From: Paenibacillus sp. FJAT-26967
GTDB lineage: Bacteria; Bacillota; Bacilli; Paenibacillales; NBRC-103111
Direction: 5' to 3'
NCBI RefSeq assembly: GCF_001541095.1
Contig: NZ_LMXH01000002.1
Span: forward strand, 944,671-1,008,670
Length of the DNA stretch: 64,000 bases
The notes under the pieces are model-generated. The model was not told the DNA's origin and searched no databases. It worked only from the letters and a program-made list of their open reading frames with translations. This document shows positions 16,757 to 25,232 of the stretch, piece by piece (the first letter of the stretch is position 1; each line of letters opens with the position of its first letter). The position numbers and the translations under genes are program-made.

Positions 16757-18874
16757 TTATTCACGTTCACCGTTGATTCCGTTTGTGCTTCGCTGAATGG
16801 AACTAAGGATGCCTGTAAGTTCTCCGTGATAGGTCAGTGTAAGCTTATGCATAGCCCTTGTGCATGCAATGTACAGCAAGCTCCGGTCATATTCCGATTG
16901 ATAAATATCAGAGTTTACGGAAGGAACAATTACTTCATCAAACTCAAGACCTTTGGCCATATATATAGTGGTGATGGTAATCCCGTTTTCAAATTTTGAG
17001 CTGTCGGAATTCAGGATGGAAACTTCATGTTTCTTTTTCAATTCTCGGTAGAATTTATCTGCTTGAACGATTGATCTGCAGACAATACCAACTGTTGCTA
17101 AACCACTGCTTCTAAATTCCTCAAGCCTATCGTCTATCACAGACAGTTCAGAAATCCAATCATCACATTGGATAATCTCCGGTTCCTTTCCATGTCGTTC
17201 TATAGGCTCAATGCTGTTGTTTTGTATATTCTGAGCAAATTTGATGATTTCAAAGGTGGATCTGTAGCTTTTCGTGAGTGTTACGTACTCTGTATTTTCG
17301 TAGAGCTTAACAAAATCCTCTCGTGAAATGGAGTTATAAGGGTTAACGGATTGACCGAAATCACCCAAAATGGTTTTCCTGCAACGAAACAGCTTGTTAA
17401 TAACCGCATACTGCACCGGTGTGTAGTCCTGCATCTCATCAATCACGGCATGTTTAATGTCATCATATCCCTGTATCCCTTCAAAAAATATTATTAAATA
17501 GAGATAAGGATATACATCCGTCGCTTCTAATTTATTTTTGCTTTTAAGCGAGAATAAATCCGGTCTTTTGATATATTCAAAAAAGCCATTATAGAATGAC
17601 AAAGTACTATCATAATGTAACATTGAAACTAACTTTTTTATAACCTCTTTTTTTCCGGGAATGTTTCGCTTCGTTCTGGTTTCCGATTTTATTTTCTCAA
17701 GCATGTTTCCAGCGATTTCTTCCATCCTTTGCAGAATTGGCCTTGCTTTCAGAGCATGATATCTCGTTTGGATAAAATCCTTTGAAATGGCAGTTTGTCC
17801 AAAAGAACAATCACGGGGGAAGAAAAGATGATCATCCGCATACTCAAGGTACTCATCCAAAAGGGATAGGAACTCCATTGAGGACTTGAATTGAATTCGT
17901 TCCGCCAGCTTTTTGTCATTCCCTTCAAGGGTCAGTTCAATCTGCTCGGCAAATCTTTCGAAATGGATGGAGTTATTCAGTATCTCCGCCGCAATATTCT
18001 CAAACCCCGTTTCTCTCACTGGCTCTTCGCCCAACTCCGGCAGTACGTTTGAGATATAGTCGGCAAATACCCTGTTAGGGGAAATGATCATAATATTCTG
18101 AGCTGCTAATCGGTCCTTGTACTTGTATAAAAAGTAAGCTATCCGGTGCAGGGCAATGGATGTCTTCCCCGATCCGGCGACGCCCTGAATGACCAAGACA
18201 TTGGCTTTTTCATTTCTGATAATCTGATTTTGCTCTTTTTGGATGGTGGCAATGATATTTTTCATTTTTTGATCCGAGGTATGGCTCAATTCTTTTTGAA
18301 GCACCTCGTCACTAATACCGATTGAGCTCTCAAGAGCATATTCCATAATGCTGTTCTTAATCTTAAACTGCCTTTTCAGGGTCATTTCACCTTCGATCTT
18401 TCCCAGAGGAGCATCATAAAAGGCAGGCCCAAGCTCAAAATCGTAATACATCCCGGATATCGGGGCTCGCCAGTCGCATATCAGCATATTGCCTTTTTGA
18501 TCAACATAAGAAAACCGTCCAATATAGAACGGCTCTGCTCCGCCCTCATCATTAGGCCTGAAATCAATTCTGCCGAAATAAGGCGAATCCATTAACTTTT
18601 CGATCATTTCTTGCCTTTTTACGGTGAATTCACCTAAGTTTACATTTCGGCCAATCGCCTGCTCGTTTGAAAAAATCTCCATGGAATCCATATTACTTCT
18701 ATTTTTCCAAAGATCTTTCATGGATTCCTTAAATTCATCTTCATATCTGGAGACCGTTTGATTCAATTCCTCTAAAGAATCCTCCAATTTTTCCATGATC
18801 ATGTTCAGATGCTCTATTTCATCAGATAAAATGACTGTCATTGTTTTACTCCTAATTTTGATGTTATTCGACAT
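16757..18874 (-). CDS. HelD-type RNA polymerase recycling helicase
   Basis: 705 residues. HelD is a UvrD/Rep-like ATPase that pulls stalled RNA polymerase off DNA; some relatives (HelR) protect the enzyme from rifamycins. An N-terminal antiparallel coiled coil (EIEHLNMIMEKLEDSLEELN) precedes the ATPase core: Walker A GVAGSGKTSIALHR near residue 232, DEMQDYTPVQY, SYRSTFEIIKFAQ and the C-terminal IACTRAMHKL. ATG 18874 overlaps the MerR stop by 11 bp; ATG 18841, after TTAGGAG, is an alternative that removes 11 residues. Coupling to a dedicated regulator suggests inducible expression, unlike housekeeping helD. Confidence 0.88.
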   Translation of the reverse strand: MSNNIKIRSKTMTVILSDEIEHLNMIMEKLEDSLEELNQTVSRYEDEFKESMKDLWKNRSNMDSMEIFSNEQAIGRNVNLGEFTVKRQEMIEKLMDSPYFGRIDFRPNDEGGAEPFYIGRFSYVDQKGNMLICDWRAPISGMYYDFELGPAFYDAPLGKIEGEMTLKRQFKIKNSIMEYALESSIGISDEVLQKELSHTSDQKMKNIIATIQKEQNQIIRNEKANVLVIQGVAGSGKTSIALHRIAYFLYKYKDRLAAQNIMIISPNRVFADYISNVLPELGEEPVRETGFENIAAEILNNSIHFERFAEQIELTLEGNDKKLAERIQFKSSMEFLSLLDEYLEYADDHLFFPRDCSFGQTAISKDFIQTRYHALKARPILQRMEEIAGNMLEKIKSETRTKRNIPGKKEVIKKLVSMLHYDSTLSFYNGFFEYIKRPDLFSLKSKNKLEATDVYPYLYLIIFFEGIQGYDDIKHAVIDEMQDYTPVQYAVINKLFRCRKTILGDFGQSVNPYNSISREDFVKLYENTEYVTLTKSYRSTFEIIKFAQNIQNNSIEPIERHGKEPEIIQCDDWISELSVIDDRLEEFRSSGLATVGIVCRSIVQADKFYRELKKKHEVSILNSDSSKFENGITITTIYMAKGLEFDEVIVPSVNSDIYQSEYDRSLLYIACTRAMHKLTLTYHGELTGILSSIQRSTNGINGERE

Positions 18875-19610
18875 TGCCTTTCCTTATGGCATCAAGTATT
18901 TTCAGCATTTCCTGTGCATCCGCTTCTGCCATGTCGAGTGCAGTAATATACCGATCCGTAGCGAAAACAATGTCTTCCTTTTCACTTGGCGTATCAATAG
19001 CTTCTCGTATATTTCCTTCTCCACGATCCAGACGATTCAACATGCGCAGAATGGACATCATGGAATAATGGGCATTCCGAAGGATAGAGATGATTTTCAG
19101 CCGGCTCATTTCCTTTGAACCGTATCTTCTATATCCGTTGGCATTCCGCGGCACCTCAATCAAGCCGTTTCTCTCCCAATCCCGCAGAACGTCTTTTGTG
19201 ATGCCGAGAGCGTTGGCAGCTTCAACTCTGCCATTGAACACAATCGTTTCTACTGATTTTTTGCTGTTCTCAATGATATTATGCGCGATGCTGATTGCTT
19301 CCTCAGCTCTGACTTTTTCTATCCGCAAATGCTCTAAATAGTTCAATGTCCTTTGATACGCCCCGTCAATATCATCCGCTGCCGCAATCTTCACGATTTC
19401 ATAGACTTCCTGCCTGAGCCTGTCACTGATAATCTCCACGCGGAAGGCAGTACGCAACAGCCGAAGCTGTTGAAGATGTCTGTCATTAAAGATCCGGTAG
19501 TTGCCTTCAGTCCTTGGTATCGAAGGAAGCAGTTTCAGCTTTTCATAAAGCCGTATAGTATTGGGATGGACTCCTACTAATGCTGCTATTTGAGCGGTTT
19601 TATACAGCAT
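18864..19610 (-). CDS. MerR-family regulator with two MerR-type HTH domains
   Basis: 248 residues; GGAGGT 8 bp before ATG 19610. The first HTH/wing is at residues 3-55 (TAQIAALVGVHPNTIRLYEK; GNYRIFNDRHLQQLRLL). The second is at about 125-185 (ANALGITKDVLRDWERNGLI; NGYRRYGSKEMSRLKII). A helical linker with no clustered Cys separates them, so metal sensing is unlikely. Tandem MerR domains in one chain are unusual, and the protein might bind as a pseudo-dimer. It overlaps helD by 11 bp and almost certainly controls it. The ligand is unknown; transcription-targeting antibiotics are a reasonable guess from HelD biology. Confidence 0.8.
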   Translation of the reverse strand: MLYKTAQIAALVGVHPNTIRLYEKLKLLPSIPRTEGNYRIFNDRHLQQLRLLRTAFRVEIISDRLRQEVYEIVKIAAADDIDGAYQRTLNYLEHLRIEKVRAEEAISIAHNIIENSKKSVETIVFNGRVEAANALGITKDVLRDWERNGLIEVPRNANGYRRYGSKEMSRLKIISILRNAHYSMMSILRMLNRLDRGEGNIREAIDTPSEKEDIVFATDRYITALDMAEADAQEMLKILDAIRKGNVE

Positions 19611-19916
19611 GATGAAACCACCTCCTTTTCTTTAGATATGGCAGCAAAAACTTTAAGCGCTAGAGAATCATGCCTGACAAAACCCTGTCTGTGACTGAGA
19701 TCATGATTTCCTCCAGCCGCAGCAGCCAACAAATTTGATCGTGATGAACATTTATCTTTCCCCTCCTTACAAGCTGCGTTGCCATGCTAATATCATGAAA
19801 AACATAACATCAATTTATACAGTGGTGGTATAGTGGAGGGTTTGAAATAGAAATTACTTCAGGGAACCATTCACCTTGCTCACGTTGGTACCTGGAGAAT
19901 CTTTCGTCACCCTTTG

Positions 19917-19958
19917 GAAAAAAACAGAAGAAGCCGTCCATTCGGAGACGGCTTCTTC
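19917..19958 (-). terminator. Terminator of the decayed ester cyclase gene
   Basis: A perfect 12-bp stem GAAGAAGCCGTC / GACGGCTTCTTC, with seven T following on the minus strand. Confidence 0.8.
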
Positions 19959-19978
19959 TTCAAAGATGCAAAATCCTA

Positions 19979-20168
19979 TTATACAGGTTTTAACATTCCT
20001 TCAGCATATAGAGTGTCAAAAGTATTTACAGCACCACCATGTTCTACAATTTTTCCATCTACTACCTTATCTATATCGACCCCAGTGAAAGTGAGTTTTT
20101 TATTTGTCGGCTTCATACCGATCCATTCACCCTGCCCGTTAGCCACCGTTGATGAAATTATATCGGGA
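19979..20168 (-). pseudogene. SnoaL-like ester cyclase, C-terminal remnant
   Basis: Minus-strand translation reads ANGQGEWIGMKPTNKKLTFT then GVDIDKVVDGKIVEHGGAVN, the C-terminal third of SnoaL-like polyketide/ester cyclases. These typically carry a G-x-x-P-T-x-K-x-V-x-F-T-G block and E-H-W. The usual Trp after Glu-His is Gly here. There is no start codon, and the frame is cut by repeat DNA at its 5' side (from about 20170). Its own terminator is intact. Most of the gene is gone, so it is a relic. Confidence 0.6.
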
Positions 20169-20177
20169 ATGTAACAT

Positions 20178-20308
20178 TGTTCTTGTCATCTGTCGGGAAT
20201 GTTATCAAGTTCTTGTCATTGTGCTTTAACAAGAACTTGATAACATAAATAAAAAAAGCCGCTTAATCAGCGGCTTCTAATGCTACTATTTTTTTATCAC
20301 CCGACAAT
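20178..20308 (+). repeat. Dispersed hairpin repeat, full copy 1
   Basis: Layout: TGTTCTTGTC; perfect 16-bp inverted repeat GTTATCAAGTTCTTGT (20201-20216) / ACAAGAACTTGATAAC (20229-20244); terminator-like hairpin AAGCCGCT-TAATC-AGCGGCTT; end CACCCGACAAT. It aligns over its whole length with 29272-29395. Shorter copies are at 20473, 46409 and 50038. Confidence 0.75.
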
Positions 20309-20472
20309 TGGTGTCGTCGTTCGTGTCACACACTATATAGCCCTATTTCTCATGGTTAAAATAATATTTTGGCGGAAAGTAGCCCGCTATCTTGGAGCGC
20401 GATATCGCTTAGCCGATGGGCGTTGGGGAGCCCATTATTGTTTCCAAGAACATCGGGCCCCCGCAGTTAAAC

Positions 20473-20528
20473 AAAAAAAGCCGCTGCTACGCGACTTTTA
20501 AGCATCTATATTCTTGTCATCCGACAAT
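20473..20528 (+). repeat. Dispersed hairpin repeat, 3' half (copy 2)
   Basis: AAAAAAAGCCGC hairpin, then TTTTAAGCAT, then TTCTTGTCATCCGACAAT. Same order as the right half of copy 1. Confidence 0.7.
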
Positions 20529-20604
20529 CCTTGTGCGCTCTTTTCTTTTAAAAAAATAAGTAAAAAAAGGCAATCGATTCAAATCAGATCGGCTGCCTGT
20601 CTTT

Positions 20605-21165
20605 TTAAAGTCTTTTGCTCCAAGTATCTTTTAACGGTACTATACGGTTAAATACAAGACGGTCAGTGGTTCTACAATCATACTATCTAAGCAAAAATAG
20701 CCATGACGTAAAAACTGGAATTTGTGTTCTGGACGATCTTTTTCAACAAAAGGTTCCATTAGTACGTTAATTATGGTAACCATCGAGTCTGGGTTGAATC
20801 TTCGCTGTCCTTCGGGATTTCTTGGTGAATTAGCAGTTTCTCATAAAGATGGATATCAGCCTTAATCGCGTGCTCCTCAGAAACCCAGTGGATCGTTACG
20901 CACCCTTCAGCCTCACTTCTGCATTCAGACTAAGTCGGTGAAAGCCCTTAGATGGTTCCTCCATAAAATCGTCTCGCTCGATATAAATTGTTTTAGAAAA
21001 AGGGACTTCTCTTTTCCCTAGCGCCTCGTTTTCACTGTTGTTTTCAATCAATAACATCTCCACGTCATCCTTCGGATAGTTGGTAATAACCACCTTTAGA
21101 GGTTGCATAACAGCCATGATGTTATCAGTTTTTTCTTTTAAATCGTGCCTGAGGCAATGATCCAA
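20605..21165 (-). pseudogene. glnS: Glutaminyl-tRNA synthetase (glnS) fragment, anticodon-binding domain
   Basis: The minus strand encodes HCLRHDLKEKTDNIMAVMQP, LKVVITNYPKDDVEM and VPFSKTIYIERDDFMEE, the well-known start of the GlnRS anticodon-binding domain. It then jumps, after a deletion, to TIHWVSEEHAIKADIHLYEK in another frame. Further fragments NPDSMVTIINVLMEP and FLRHGYFCLDS precede a final FNR.VPLKDTWSKRL, each in changed frames, with in-frame stops between. The catalytic N-terminal half (HIGH/KMSKS domain) is absent. At least two frameshifts and an internal deletion make it a dead gene. Most Bacillota charge tRNA-Gln through GatCAB, so glnS may have been an acquired extra. Confidence 0.75.
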
Positions 21166-21246
21166 TTTCCATATCGCTTAGTTAGCATATTTACCAGCAT
21201 TGTCTAATCCTCCATCCTTGGTTGAGTCCCGCTCCCCGACCTTTCC

Positions 21247-21606
21247 TTATGAAAAATCCTTTTTATATTGGACGGCTAGGTAAATCCCACTAGCTAAAAA
21301 TGCCAGCGTATATTTGAACAAGAAAAAGATGGTCCACATATCGTCTTTAGGAAAAATCATGTCACATAGAATAATTGCCAACAGCATACAGTAACTGCTT
21401 TTCAAAAAGATTATATTTGTCCGTTCGTCGTCTTGCCCAATCTTCTTATAAAATACATAGGCAAAAATCGCACTACCCATAAGCAGTAAAAAACCAACTC
21501 CAATGAGAATATTCCAATTTCCCGTAGATTGTTCAGCCCAGGACTTTAAAGGGGAAAAAATTGCGTTATGGATATCTGAGATAGACTTAGTTATCATTTT
21601 GATCAT
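21247..21606 (-). CDS. DUF2178/DUF3796-like small membrane protein
   Basis: 119 residues with four hydrophobic segments arranged as two pairs (NILIGVGFLLLMGSAIFAYV; SYCMLLAIILCDMIF; TIFFLFKYTLAFLASGIYLA). The motif KKIGQDDERTNIIFLKSS between helices is the DUF2178-type signature (Lys, Asp-Glu-Arg). The start overlaps the upstream XRE gene by 20 bp, so they are co-transcribed. Such XRE plus membrane-protein pairs are common in Bacillota, and the membrane protein is suspected of modulating the regulator or responding to envelope state. Function unknown. Confidence 0.7.
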   Translation of the reverse strand: MIKMITKSISDIHNAIFSPLKSWAEQSTGNWNILIGVGFLLLMGSAIFAYVFYKKIGQDDERTNIIFLKSSYCMLLAIILCDMIFPKDDMWTIFFLFKYTLAFLASGIYLAVQYKKDFS

Positions 21607-21826
21607 TTCCTTTCATATAAGTAAAAATATCGTTTACATCAACATTAAAAAAATCGGCAATTCGAAAAGCTAACAGCAGAGTCGGAACATAATTTCCTTT
21701 TTCCATTACGAAGATGGTTTGTTTGGAAACCCCGACTTTCTCTGCTAATTCTTGCTGAGACATTCTGGCAAGTACACGATATTCATAAACCTTATTTGAT
21801 ATCGAATCGCCAAAATCTTTCTTCAT
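21587..21826 (-). CDS. XRE-family (Cro/CI-type) transcriptional regulator
   Basis: 79 residues from the ATG at 21824-21826, supported by AGAGGTGAT; a TTG at 21847 is less likely. Nearly the whole protein is one HTH_3 domain (VYEYRVLARMSQQELAEKVG; VSKQTIFVMEKGNYVPTLLL). The form is that of small regulators paired with DUF2178/DUF3796 membrane proteins. Its promoter (minus strand TTTACT, 17 bp, TATAAT) is at 21848-21876, and the direct repeats of TTTACT around it may be its own operator. Confidence 0.85.
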   Translation of the reverse strand: MKKDFGDSISNKVYEYRVLARMSQQELAEKVGVSKQTIFVMEKGNYVPTLLLAFRIADFFNVDVNDIFTYMKGNDQNDN

Positions 21827-21847
21827 GATCATCACCTCTTGAATCAA

Positions 21848-21876
21848 ATTATAAATTCAATTTTTACAAAAGTAAA
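21848..21876 (-). promoter_or_regulatory. Promoter of the XRE/DUF2178 pair
   Basis: Minus strand TTTACT-N17-TATAAT. TTTACT occurs twice in tandem at the -35 (AGTTTACTTTACTTTT), and a related element with the opposite polarity lies at 21913-21924. Confidence 0.55.
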
Positions 21877-22397
21877 GTAAACTTATACAAAAACATCTAA
21901 TATCTTTACTTTAGTTTAGATTACTTTGATCTAACAAGAGCCAGAATGCAGAAAGAACCTAACGAAATTCATGATTCCGTCAGGTTCACATATCGATTTG
22001 GTGTGATTTATCGTTTTTGGTGGTGCATTTTATGATATTCAGTAGTGCGAAAAACGGTTAGAGTGGTGCAATCGGGTGATAATATTCACATGACGGTCAT
22101 TTCTTGAAAAGCAAGTTTTAATGCAAAGATTCAAGCTGATCTTTGATCTGCTAAAGTTGAGTTACAAAATAACCCTTTCTAATGATTTGTTCTCCTTACT
22201 GGCTATGAACCGTAAGGATATCACACATTCGTTTAATTGGGTTATTTTTCCTTGTGACAATTTTCTACAAGAACTATTCACTGTCTAGTAAATAATATGT
22301 ACCATTTTTTATCTCTATTTGTTAACATTATTGTATTCTAAACTATTGGTAATATATTAAACTTTATTCAACAATAGCTAAAAGGGGAGCAGAAGAT
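21877..22397. other. Intergenic region
   Basis: 520 bp. Contains a long imperfect inverted repeat at 21956-21988 (GAACCTAACG... / ...CGTCAGGTTC) without a T-tract. The leader before 22398 probably holds the promoter of the secreted stalk-domain protein. No coding frame stands out. Confidence 0.35.
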
Positions 22398-24074
22398 TTG
22401 AAAAAATGGTTGGTTGGTATCAGTGCAGCAGTGGTTTTGCTGGCGCCGCAAGGCAGCATCTTTGCTACAACTTCGAAAAACATGCAGGTTTATTTTAACA
22501 AGGTAAATATTGTCGTGAATGGACAAGCTTCGGCTAGTAATACCATTTTATATGACGGCAGTACATATGTTCCGATACGAAACATCGCAGAAATGATGAA
22601 GGATTTACCAGTCACTTTTTACCCGAATGAAAAAATAGCCAATATCGGCACAATCCCAGTGGGGCAACAAGAGCCAGGCGTCCCTTCTGTGCAGACGGAT
22701 AACTCCAAGAATGATGTACGGGAACAAAAAAGGGATACGGAGATTAATGCGGTTTTTGACACGATAACGCTCATGGTGAATCTCCAAAAAGTAGAAGCCA
22801 ACAACTTTTTGTATAACGGACGAACCTATGTCCCGCTCCGAGCCGTTTCCAACATTCTAGGATTAGGTGTTGCATATGATGATGCTACCGCTACTGCCTA
22901 TATCGGCACTGTTCCTGAGGGAATAACGATTAAACCTTCAGACTCCTCCAAGTCCCCTGAAGCAAGCGGCATGTATCACATACCTTCGCAAGGTGAGATG
23001 AACGGCTGGAACCTGCTGAAAGGACACCCTTACGAAGATATGACGGAGATTTATTATCAAGTCAATGGCAGCATGATTCTCACACAGGTTAAAGACATCC
23101 GCAATATGGACATGGACGAATTGATCACTTGGGTCGACGATGATGGAAGGACAATAAGAAATACAAGGAGAGATATTCACAAATTCTTCGGATCGTTCAG
23201 CAACCAATATACGTCGAGCTGGTTTTCCTCCAAATTCGGCGATGTGTATACAGATTATTTGAAAGTAAGTGCCTTAAATGCGGATAATCTGGTTGATCAA
23301 TATTTATATGAAACCGGACAGATGGAAGTTCCCGAAAGCCAAATTACCCTAAAACCGGATACTCCAACTATCGAGGCAACTCCAAATTCAGGATATAATA
23401 AATATGGGGATGGAACCGTCGTATTCTACGCGTATGATCGATCGGGCACTTATAAAGGGGAGTTCATTGACTCAGACGATAAATACTACGTCAAAAATGC
23501 AGATAAAAATTCCCAACCTCCCAAGCTGTCCGACGGGTGGATGTCTTTAGGAATCCTGCAGAACATCTATCAAGTAAGCCATCAAGATACACAAATCGTA
23601 ATCAAGCAGGGAACCGAAGAAGTTGTACGTCTCCCTCTCCCATCCAATTGGAATCAAATTGACGTAAGAGAAACCACCTCGGGCAACATTCGGATCAAAA
23701 AGTATGATAACGGCATCAATAAACAAATTACCGAAACCTGGATTGATGAGGACACTTTGAAGGAAAAGACCGGGGTTAGATTCGCTTTCACCGGTAAAAC
23801 AGGCGTTGACGATTATGCCCTTATCGCCCCTACAAAGAATTCCACAGAAAAGCAGATCACGTTGGAATTGAAGCTTCCAAGCCATTGGAATACAAGCTCC
23901 TCGGGAGATGCTACGGAAATTAACGGATTGCATATCAAAAAAGAAAACGGGAAACGTTACTTTTTGGTGAAGGATTTGGAGAAATTTAATTTTATTACCC
24001 CCATTAAAGAAAGCAAGGACTTCACCGTCTACTTTAATGTCGATGACTTGACTGCCGCTGGACTTCTTAAATAA
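22398..24074 (+). CDS. Secreted protein with two copper-amine-oxidase N-terminal-like (stalk) domains
   Basis: 558 residues with TTG start; AAGGGGAG is 8 bp upstream. Signal peptide MKKWLVGISAAVVLLAPQGS cut near ATT. Two stalk domains follow: residues about 30-90 (VNGQASASNTILYDGSTYVP...) and about 120-175 (VEANNFLYNGRTYVPLRAVS), each with the Y-V-P-(I/L)-R core. The remaining 370 residues are rich in Asp, Lys and Tyr and carry two similar segments ending in LPSNWNQI and LPSHWNTS, suggesting an internal duplication. Stalk domains are abundant in secreted Paenibacillus proteins. No enzymatic motif was seen. Monocistronic, with its own terminator. Confidence 0.75.
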   Translation: MKKWLVGISAAVVLLAPQGSIFATTSKNMQVYFNKVNIVVNGQASASNTILYDGSTYVPIRNIAEMMKDLPVTFYPNEKIANIGTIPVGQQEPGVPSVQTDNSKNDVREQKRDTEINAVFDTITLMVNLQKVEANNFLYNGRTYVPLRAVSNILGLGVAYDDATATAYIGTVPEGITIKPSDSSKSPEASGMYHIPSQGEMNGWNLLKGHPYEDMTEIYYQVNGSMILTQVKDIRNMDMDELITWVDDDGRTIRNTRRDIHKFFGSFSNQYTSSWFSSKFGDVYTDYLKVSALNADNLVDQYLYETGQMEVPESQITLKPDTPTIEATPNSGYNKYGDGTVVFYAYDRSGTYKGEFIDSDDKYYVKNADKNSQPPKLSDGWMSLGILQNIYQVSHQDTQIVIKQGTEEVVRLPLPSNWNQIDVRETTSGNIRIKKYDNGINKQITETWIDEDTLKEKTGVRFAFTGKTGVDDYALIAPTKNSTEKQITLELKLPSHWNTSSSGDATEINGLHIKKENGKRYFLVKDLEKFNFITPIKESKDFTVYFNVDDLTAAGLLK

Positions 24075-24119
24075 CGCATTATGCGATTGCTTTCGATTTT
24101 TCTTCTAATTCAAAAAGGG

Positions 24120-24144
24120 GGCCTCTTCTAATAGAGGCTCTTTT
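24120..24144 (+). terminator. Terminator after the stalk-domain gene
   Basis: GCCTCT / AGAGGC stem, loop TCTAAT, then TCTTTTG. Confidence 0.7.
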
Positions 24145-24323
24145 GCTGATTTATCCGTTACCCCGTCACTTTTCTTTCCCTTTAAATAAGGCAGTAGGTT
24201 TTTCATAGGGCTTTAACCTGTTCTCAATATTATTTAAGTCTCTTTAAACAGGTGGGTAACTCCTTACCTAAGAATAAGAAAACGGCATTATAGATTGATT
24301 ATGGAAGCCTCGTCACCAAGCGA

Positions 24324-25232
24324 TTAAATCACGGCTGTTCCACAGTAAGCGTTGTTGTCATCGTCGACGTACCCATATACGAGCAAGTTGTCCCGGACAG
24401 CCAAGGCAGTACGATATCCCTCGGCGATTCGCTTGGGCTCCGAGTCCCAGTTAATGACAAACGTCTCTTCATGAACTTGTCCCGAACGGAAATAGATGGA
24501 GCTGCCCTTCTGGTACATCAGATAGACCCTTCCTGTATCATCAAGGGCTACGGACGGAAACATGCCTTCCATGCTCGTTTCGAAGGCTTGATAGTTGATT
24601 GTCCCTCCCGAAACAAGCGCAGTGGCAATCACCATGTTTGAATCAAACAGATTGTTTGAGAAAAAGGCGGATACCATCAAATGTTTGTTGTTTAAGGCAA
24701 ATCTCGGAGAGATCGCCCTCATTCCCATCGGCAGGTCGTGAACACTTCCCCACTGTACGATATTCCCTACTATGGACCCGACCAAATAATGCAGCAGCAT
24801 AAGATGGCTATCGGTCTGGAAAAGCGCCACTACTGTGCCTTCATTATTGATACGGATGCAGGGATTGCCTCCTCCGTAGGTGTCATCATCCATACCTACT
24901 CTTATCGATTTCTTGTAGTCGATGACGTTCTTATTCGCCGTTCCGATATGATACCACATCTGTGTCGTGAAAGGACCGTCCGATTCGTGAATTTCAAGAA
25001 GCTTGCCGCTTCCGCTTACCGCAATGGACGGATCCATACCGTCGTCGTAAGTATTGGGCTTGTCGCTCCACCGGAGCTGGTTATCCGCTTCCGGCACTCC
25101 ATAGCTGCTCATCAAACTGCTGCTGCGGCGGGCCAACCATGCGGCAACCACCGTGTAATCGGGTGCGATCGCGAAATCAAGGCTTGCCGCTCCGCTTGCA
25201 AATTTTTTGGCTTCGGACAAAGAAATAGACAT
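24324..25232 (-). CDS. Leaderless beta-propeller-like protein of unknown function
   Basis: 302 residues; AGGGGG precedes ATG 25232. No signal peptide (MSISLSEAKKFASGAASLDF). The sequence shows repeated units in which a short strand ends in DDTGRVYLMYQ, INNEGTVVALFQ, GSGKLLEIHES or NKHLMVSAFF, spaced about 45-60 residues. This resembles blades of sialidase-like or BNR propellers, but without clear Asp boxes. It lies alone between AT-rich gaps. Family not recognised; the propeller reading is inferred from periodicity. Confidence 0.55.
   Translation of the reverse strand: MSISLSEAKKFASGAASLDFAIAPDYTVVAAWLARRSSSLMSSYGVPEADNQLRWSDKPNTYDDGMDPSIAVSGSGKLLEIHESDGPFTTQMWYHIGTANKNVIDYKKSIRVGMDDDTYGGGNPCIRINNEGTVVALFQTDSHLMLLHYLVGSIVGNIVQWGSVHDLPMGMRAISPRFALNNKHLMVSAFFSNNLFDSNMVIATALVSGGTINYQAFETSMEGMFPSVALDDTGRVYLMYQKGSSIYFRSGQVHEETFVINWDSEPKRIAEGYRTALAVRDNLLVYGYVDDDNNAYCGTAVI

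Noticed and set aside
20280-20501. 73-codon plus frame in the repeat region
   Set aside because: It runs through two repeat copies, and its sequence is explained by them.
21956-21988. Imperfect 33-bp inverted repeat
   Set aside because: No T-tract, no flanking promoter element and several mismatches; not called as terminator or operator.
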